Positions 40,022 to 42,869 of a DNA stretch of 42,869 nt are shown here, piece by piece. The stretch covers positions 1 to 42,869 of the forward strand of contig JAGCUY010000052.1 of assembly GCA_017962605.1 (NCBI GenBank), read 5' to 3'. The translations under genes and the position numbers were made by a program. Positions within the stretch are counted from its first letter, which is position 1; each line of letters starts with the position of its first letter. The notes under the pieces were generated by a model. That model worked only from the letters and a program-made list of their open reading frames with translations. It had not been told where the DNA came from and did no database searches. This DNA comes from Kiritimatiellia bacterium (lineage in GTDB: Bacteria; Verrucomicrobiota; Kiritimatiellia; RFP12; JAAYLN01).

Positions 40022-40035
40022 TCGCAAAATTGCGA
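40022..40035. promoter_or_regulatory. Palindrome in the leader of the LamG gene
   Basis: TCGCAAAATTGCGA is a perfect 14-bp palindrome. It lies between the promoter (40057-40084) and the LamG start, about 22 bp past the -10, where a repressor could block transcription. It could also form a small RNA hairpin in the leader. Confidence 0.4.
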
Positions 40036-40056
40036 CACCATCCTTTCGCGCCATCC

Positions 40057-40084
40057 ATTTTACCAAACATCGCGCCGCCGTCAA
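40057..40084 (-). promoter_or_regulatory. Promoter of the LamG gene
   Basis: Minus strand: -35 TTGACG (40084-40079), 16-nt spacer, extended -10 GTTTGG-TAAAAT (hexamer 40062-40057). The leader is about 65 nt. The GTTTGGTAAAAT core repeats that of the beta-strand and SGNH promoters. Confidence 0.6.
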
Positions 40085-40160
40085 GGCCAAATCCTCAATT
40101 TTGAGAAAAGTTTTTTTACAACAACCATTTATGTCTTCATATCTTTTCCTCACCGTAGTC

Positions 40161-40189
40161 TTGCAATTCAATTCTCGCTGTGATATCAT
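40161..40189 (+). promoter_or_regulatory. Promoter of the 364-residue protein gene
   Basis: -35 TTGCAA (40161-40166), 17-nt spacer, extended -10 TGA-TATCAT (hexamer 40184-40189), then 7 nt to the ATG at 40197; probably leaderless. Confidence 0.7.
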
Positions 40190-40196
40190 TGTTTCC

Positions 40197-41291
40197 ATGA
40201 GATATTCCTCACAACACAGGAAGGCCTTTGTCGAGACCTTCGATTTTCTCAGCGGACATGACGCGCTCCGTCTCCTGCTATCCCTCAGTGCCGCCGAAGT
40301 CAAGGCAGGCGCTGCCATAGGCAGAAGCATTCACCCCTATCGCGACCAGTCTATTGGTGCCGAAGCCGTAGGCGCATGCATGGGGTTGGTGCTTGCGGCA
40401 GGGCAGGTGTCCGTCGGGATGGGACTGTGGGCCATTGTCAAAATGTCCCGCATACTTCTCGCCCGGATGCGGCGGCCGAAATATTACCCTAACGAGCGGC
40501 ATCGTAGGGAGCGTCTCGCAAAGGAGCGACGGCGCATCCGCGACCGCTTTACGACGGGCTTGTGCCCCAAGCCAGAAGAACTGCTGGCGCAGTATGCGAT
40601 TGCGGGGACTGGTGTGCGTGAAGCTCTTCGATTCGGATCTATGCTCTGCGATTTGGAGGCGTACTGCGACAATTCGCTTCTGCGCAATGCGGACGGTGAG
40701 ATTGTCGGGCGCAATCCTGGGGTGAAGGGGTGGATTAGGGAGAACTGCCCCGAACTGCTGGCGCACTACAAGAACGCGATGCGCTACAAGGGACTGGCAG
40801 AGAAGTTCCGGCAGGCCTCTGAAGCCGCCGATCCTGTGCCAATTTCGGCGCTGGTGGAGAAAGACGCCGGGGCTGCTCTTCGAGTTCTGGGTGGAAAAAA
40901 GTGTCGCAAGATTACGGTGCGGATAAAGAAGGCGAATGGTCTCCGCGGAGGTAGGACGGTTAGCGGGGCATACGCGCTGGAGGCTGACTCTCTTGAGGCG
41001 GCGTGGAAACGCGCCAGTGAAATCCTCAAAGAATGTGAGGAAAGCGTGCCTGAAAGACCACGATGCGAAAAGACTGTTATCAAAAAAACAGCGGGAGGTG
41101 GAATGAGAGGAGATGACGATAGACTACGGCGCGGAAAGAATATTGGGGGAAGAGGCGGGGTGGCAAGGCTAGAGAGGATTCTTGACGATAGGTTGGGAAT
41201 GTTGCCGGCGGGAGGGTTCCCGGTGGCAATGTGGAGAGTTGGCGGAGCATTCGCTAGGGGAAACGCCGAAGGCAAGAGAACAAGCGCCTAG
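40197..41291 (+). CDS. Unknown 364-residue protein
   Basis: I do not recognise a family. The N-terminal 50 residues look helical (HRKAFVETFDFLSGHDALRLLLSLS). Residues about 54-85 are hydrophobic (GLVLAAGQVSVGMGLWAIV) and could cross the membrane. The middle (about 150-205) has a distinctive, probably conserved block: CDNSLLRNADGEIVG, NPGVKGWIRENCPELLAHY, MRYKGLAEKF. The last 65 residues are Gly/Arg-rich and overlap palindromic, repeat-like DNA (imperfect palindrome 41203-41231), so the C-terminus may be repeat read-through. The start is well supported by a promoter 7 nt upstream. A 48-bp tandem repeat follows directly. Confidence 0.6.
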   Translation: MRYSSQHRKAFVETFDFLSGHDALRLLLSLSAAEVKAGAAIGRSIHPYRDQSIGAEAVGACMGLVLAAGQVSVGMGLWAIVKMSRILLARMRRPKYYPNERHRRERLAKERRRIRDRFTTGLCPKPEELLAQYAIAGTGVREALRFGSMLCDLEAYCDNSLLRNADGEIVGRNPGVKGWIRENCPELLAHYKNAMRYKGLAEKFRQASEAADPVPISALVEKDAGAALRVLGGKKCRKITVRIKKANGLRGGRTVSGAYALEADSLEAAWKRASEILKECEESVPERPRCEKTVIKKTAGGGMRGDDDRLRRGKNIGGRGGVARLERILDDRLGMLPAGGFPVAMWRVGGAFARGNAEGKRTSA

Positions 41292-41474
41292 CGGGGAAAT
41301 GTCACGGGAAAGTCTAGGAGGCCTTGCGGAAGCGCCTAGCGGGGAAATGTCACGGGAAAGTCTATGAGGCCTTGCGGGAATAGGCACGGGATAGTTTGGG
41401 CGTTTTGTGAAGCGGCTAGTGTAGAAATTGGCGCGAGGAAGCCTAGGTGGTTTTGCGAAGCGCCTCGGTCGCAG
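41283..41474 (+). repeat. 48-bp tandem repeat, about four copies
   Basis: Copies 1 (41283-41330) and 2 (41331-41378) differ at two positions; each begins AGCGCCTAGCGGGG and ends CCTTGCGG. A copy lacking its first 15 nt (41379-41410), a diverged full copy (41411-41458) and the start of another (41459-41474) follow. No spacers separate them. 48 nt equals 16 codons, but no gene credibly reads through. It fills the gap between two convergent genes. Confidence 0.85.
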
Positions 41475-41499
41475 TCGTTGGAGGCTAAAGAGCGAACAA

Positions 41500-42666
41500 C
41501 TATCGGGCGTTTCGCTTTCGCCAGTCCCGCATGGACATGTGGAAGCGGGAGCGAAAGAGTGCGTCAAGGGTGCGGTCGCATTTGAAGCCGCAGAGGCGGG
41601 GGATCGCGCCGATGGGGGTGTTGGTCTGAGCCAGAAGGGTGAAGGCCTTCTCCAACCGCACATGCAGGATTTCATCTAGGACGCTGTGCCCAGTCGCCTC
41701 TCGGAAGCGCATGTCGAAGAGTCGGCGCGTGACGGGGAAGCGCGCGGCCAAGTCGCTGGCGGAGAGTCCGTCGCACGCCTCTCGCCGGATTGCCTCGACG
41801 GCCTCCATAATGAACTTCTCGTGCCGGCCGCGCCCGCTGGTTGATTTTCGCCGCACGGTGAGAAGCGGGCCAATTGGGGCGGGGGCAGAGAGTGATGAGT
41901 GCTTCGTCGCCGCTGCTCTCGCGGCGAGTAATCTCGCCGCGATGAAGCCCATGCGCTCGAAGTCGAGCTGGATGGAGGAGATCGGCGGCTCGGCGCTTTC
42001 GCATAGTTCCGTGAAATTGTCCACCGACACGAGTGTGAGGCTGCGTGGTATGCTGCGCATCGCCGCGCGTGCGGCGCGGGTGACGACCACGGCTATCTCG
42101 TCGCTCACGGCGAAGAGGGCGCAGTGTTCGGGCAGTTTCGCAAGCCACGAGGCGAGCCGTATGACGAAAGCGTCAACCGGTTCGCCTACGGAGCGGGGCT
42201 TGATGGGAAAGACATGGCACTTCGCGCCCGTTTCGGCTACGGCATCCCGAAAGGCGCGAACTCGGATGCGCGACCATGGCCATGGATAAGGAAAGCCTAT
42301 GGCGGCGTAACAGGACGGCATTCCGGCGGAGAGTTCGCGGAGCGCAGCCTTTGCGATGGCGACGGGGTCGAAGAAGAAATTTGGCACGTTCCCGGAAATC
42401 TGGCTTGGATAGCCGATGTAGGCGATGTGAATGCCGCGGAAGAGTTTTGGTGGCAGATCTACATGGCGTCCAATGCCATCGACGATGCATCCAACTGGGC
42501 AGTGGCGCCGCAGGATGCCGGGCAAGGCCTCTGGCGTGGATTCGTCGCGCTCGACGACGGCGACATCCCATCCGCGAGCGGCGCAGTAGCGACGAATCCC
42601 AGCCAGTTTCCTGCTTTGACTGGGATTGCTGGTGATTATGCCAATATATAAAACAGTCGGGCGCAT
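41500..42666 (-). CDS. XylR-type regulator: LacI-like sensor plus AraC domain
   Basis: 388 residues. Residues 1 to about 275 are a periplasmic-binding-protein-like sugar sensor (RPTVLYIGIITSNPSQSRKLAGIRRY, ALFAVSDEIAVVV, SLTLVSVDN). Residues about 285-388 form an AraC/XylS DNA-binding domain with two helix-turn-helix units (LSASDLAARFPVTRRLFDMRFREATG and TPIGAIPRLCGFKCDRTLDALF). This is the XylR (xylose activator) arrangement, common in PVC sugar loci; the ligand is unknown. The start 42666 lies 7 nt after an extended -10. A 34-bp inverted repeat at the promoter suggests autoregulation. No target operon is next to it in the window. Confidence 0.85.
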   Translation of the reverse strand: MRPTVLYIGIITSNPSQSRKLAGIRRYCAARGWDVAVVERDESTPEALPGILRRHCPVGCIVDGIGRHVDLPPKLFRGIHIAYIGYPSQISGNVPNFFFDPVAIAKAALRELSAGMPSCYAAIGFPYPWPWSRIRVRAFRDAVAETGAKCHVFPIKPRSVGEPVDAFVIRLASWLAKLPEHCALFAVSDEIAVVVTRAARAAMRSIPRSLTLVSVDNFTELCESAEPPISSIQLDFERMGFIAARLLAARAAATKHSSLSAPAPIGPLLTVRRKSTSGRGRHEKFIMEAVEAIRREACDGLSASDLAARFPVTRRLFDMRFREATGHSVLDEILHVRLEKAFTLLAQTNTPIGAIPRLCGFKCDRTLDALFRSRFHMSMRDWRKRNAR

Positions 42667-42667
42667 C

Positions 42668-42701
42668 GGCAAGATAATAGCAAAAGCGCGATAATCTTGC
42701 C
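42668..42701. promoter_or_regulatory. Inverted repeat over the XylR-type promoter
   Basis: GGCAAGATAAT (42668-42678) and ATAATCTTGCC (42691-42701) pair at 10 of 11 positions with a 12-bp spacer. The left arm covers most of the -10. The minus-strand -10 is TGC-TATTAT (hexamer 42679-42674), ending 7 nt before the ATG at 42666. No -35 is present, as expected for an activator-dependent or repressed promoter. Confidence 0.5.
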
Positions 42702-42746
42702 CATGGGAGAGAAGTGGGGGACCAGTTTGGGTGCAACCAAAATTTG

Positions 42747-42869
42747 TCAGGCGCAGATTAGCAGATGCGACCTCAAGGCGGCGCGGAGAGCGGCGATGAG
42801 GATGCCGTTGTTGAAGCGCCAGTGCATGCCTGGGCCTTTGAGCCTGGAGCCGATGACGAGTTTGCATCC
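42747..42869 (-). CDS. Transposase C-terminal fragment (cut by window edge)
   Basis: The last 40 codons of a minus-strand gene entering from the right: CKLVIGSRLKGPGMHW, then RFNNGILIAALRAAL and a TGA at 42747-42749. The G-x-R-L-K-x-x-G-M-x-W...LRA pattern is that of the C-terminal end of ISKra4-like and related transposases. The 45 bp after the stop (GGGGGACCAG...GGTGCAACC, near 42715-42738) may be the terminal inverted repeat of the element. The family is a tentative call from a short segment. Confidence 0.55.
   Translation of the reverse strand, partial: GCKLVIGSRLKGPGMHWRFNNGILIAALRAALRSHLLICA

Noticed and set aside
41283..41474. 48-bp repeats as a CRISPR array
   Set aside because: The copies are directly adjacent, without spacers of unique sequence, and no cas gene is present.

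Overview
GC-rich, densely coding bacterial chromosome. The gene content (proteins related to autotransporter beta-strand repeats, tandem LamG modules, a DUF4838 protein, large secreted glycosidases, a Ser/Thr kinase, small TadE-like proteins, short intergenic tandem repeats) best fits the Verrucomicrobiota/Kiritimatiellota (PVC) group, probably an uncultured polysaccharide degrader. This placement is an inference from gene types; no rRNA lies in the window.

Layout. (1) 1-629: non-coding, GC-rich, with two long imperfect palindromes, then miaB and uvrC. (2) 3446-19236: a glycan-use region. A GntR/LacI-type hybrid regulator faces a secreted beta-strand protein across a shared 16-bp palindrome. 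Then follow, all on +, a DUF4838 protein, an SGNH esterase, a 1324-residue glycosidase with two NodB deacetylase domains, an agarase-like clan GH-A enzyme, a cytoplasmic GH39-like enzyme and an RpiB-like isomerase. Arrays of octamer and heptamer repeats bracket the agarase-like gene. (3) 19233-21422 (-): an HNH nuclease gene behind a HAD-nucleotidase/methyltransferase fusion. (4) 21526-25333 (+): three small TadE/Flp-like proteins, a 3D-domain lipoprotein and an Orn/Lys/Arg decarboxylase. (5) 25348-30885 (-): membrane Ser/Thr kinase, DciA-like protein, TIM-barrel isomerase, thioredoxin-like lipoprotein and alpha/beta hydrolase. (6) 31063-33578 (+): lgt, an RluD-like pseudouridine synthase and a Dpp/Opp-type ATPase. 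(7) tRNA-Thr(CGT) on -, then a NSS transporter and a DAACS symporter (-). (8) A secreted triple-LamG protein (-), an unknown 364-residue protein (+), a 48-bp tandem repeat, a XylR/AraC-type regulator (-) and, at the right edge, the C-terminal tail of a transposase.

How the genes work together. The 3.4-19.2 kb block reads as a regulated polysaccharide locus: secreted enzymes cut and deacetylate, cytoplasmic GH39 and SGNH enzymes finish oligosaccharides, and the isomerase feeds the sugar into metabolism. No transporter lies inside the block.

Promoters can be read well here. Six genes (miaB, the GntR-type regulator, the HAD-methyltransferase, the first TadE-like gene, the 364-residue protein and the XylR-type regulator) have a -10 hexamer ending exactly 7 nt before the ATG, so they are probably leaderless. 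Genes with a leader mostly carry an extended TGG-TAnnAT -10. The two large secreted repeat proteins share an unusual C-terminal end (PF-x-x-V-[VL]-R-stop), a candidate sorting signal.
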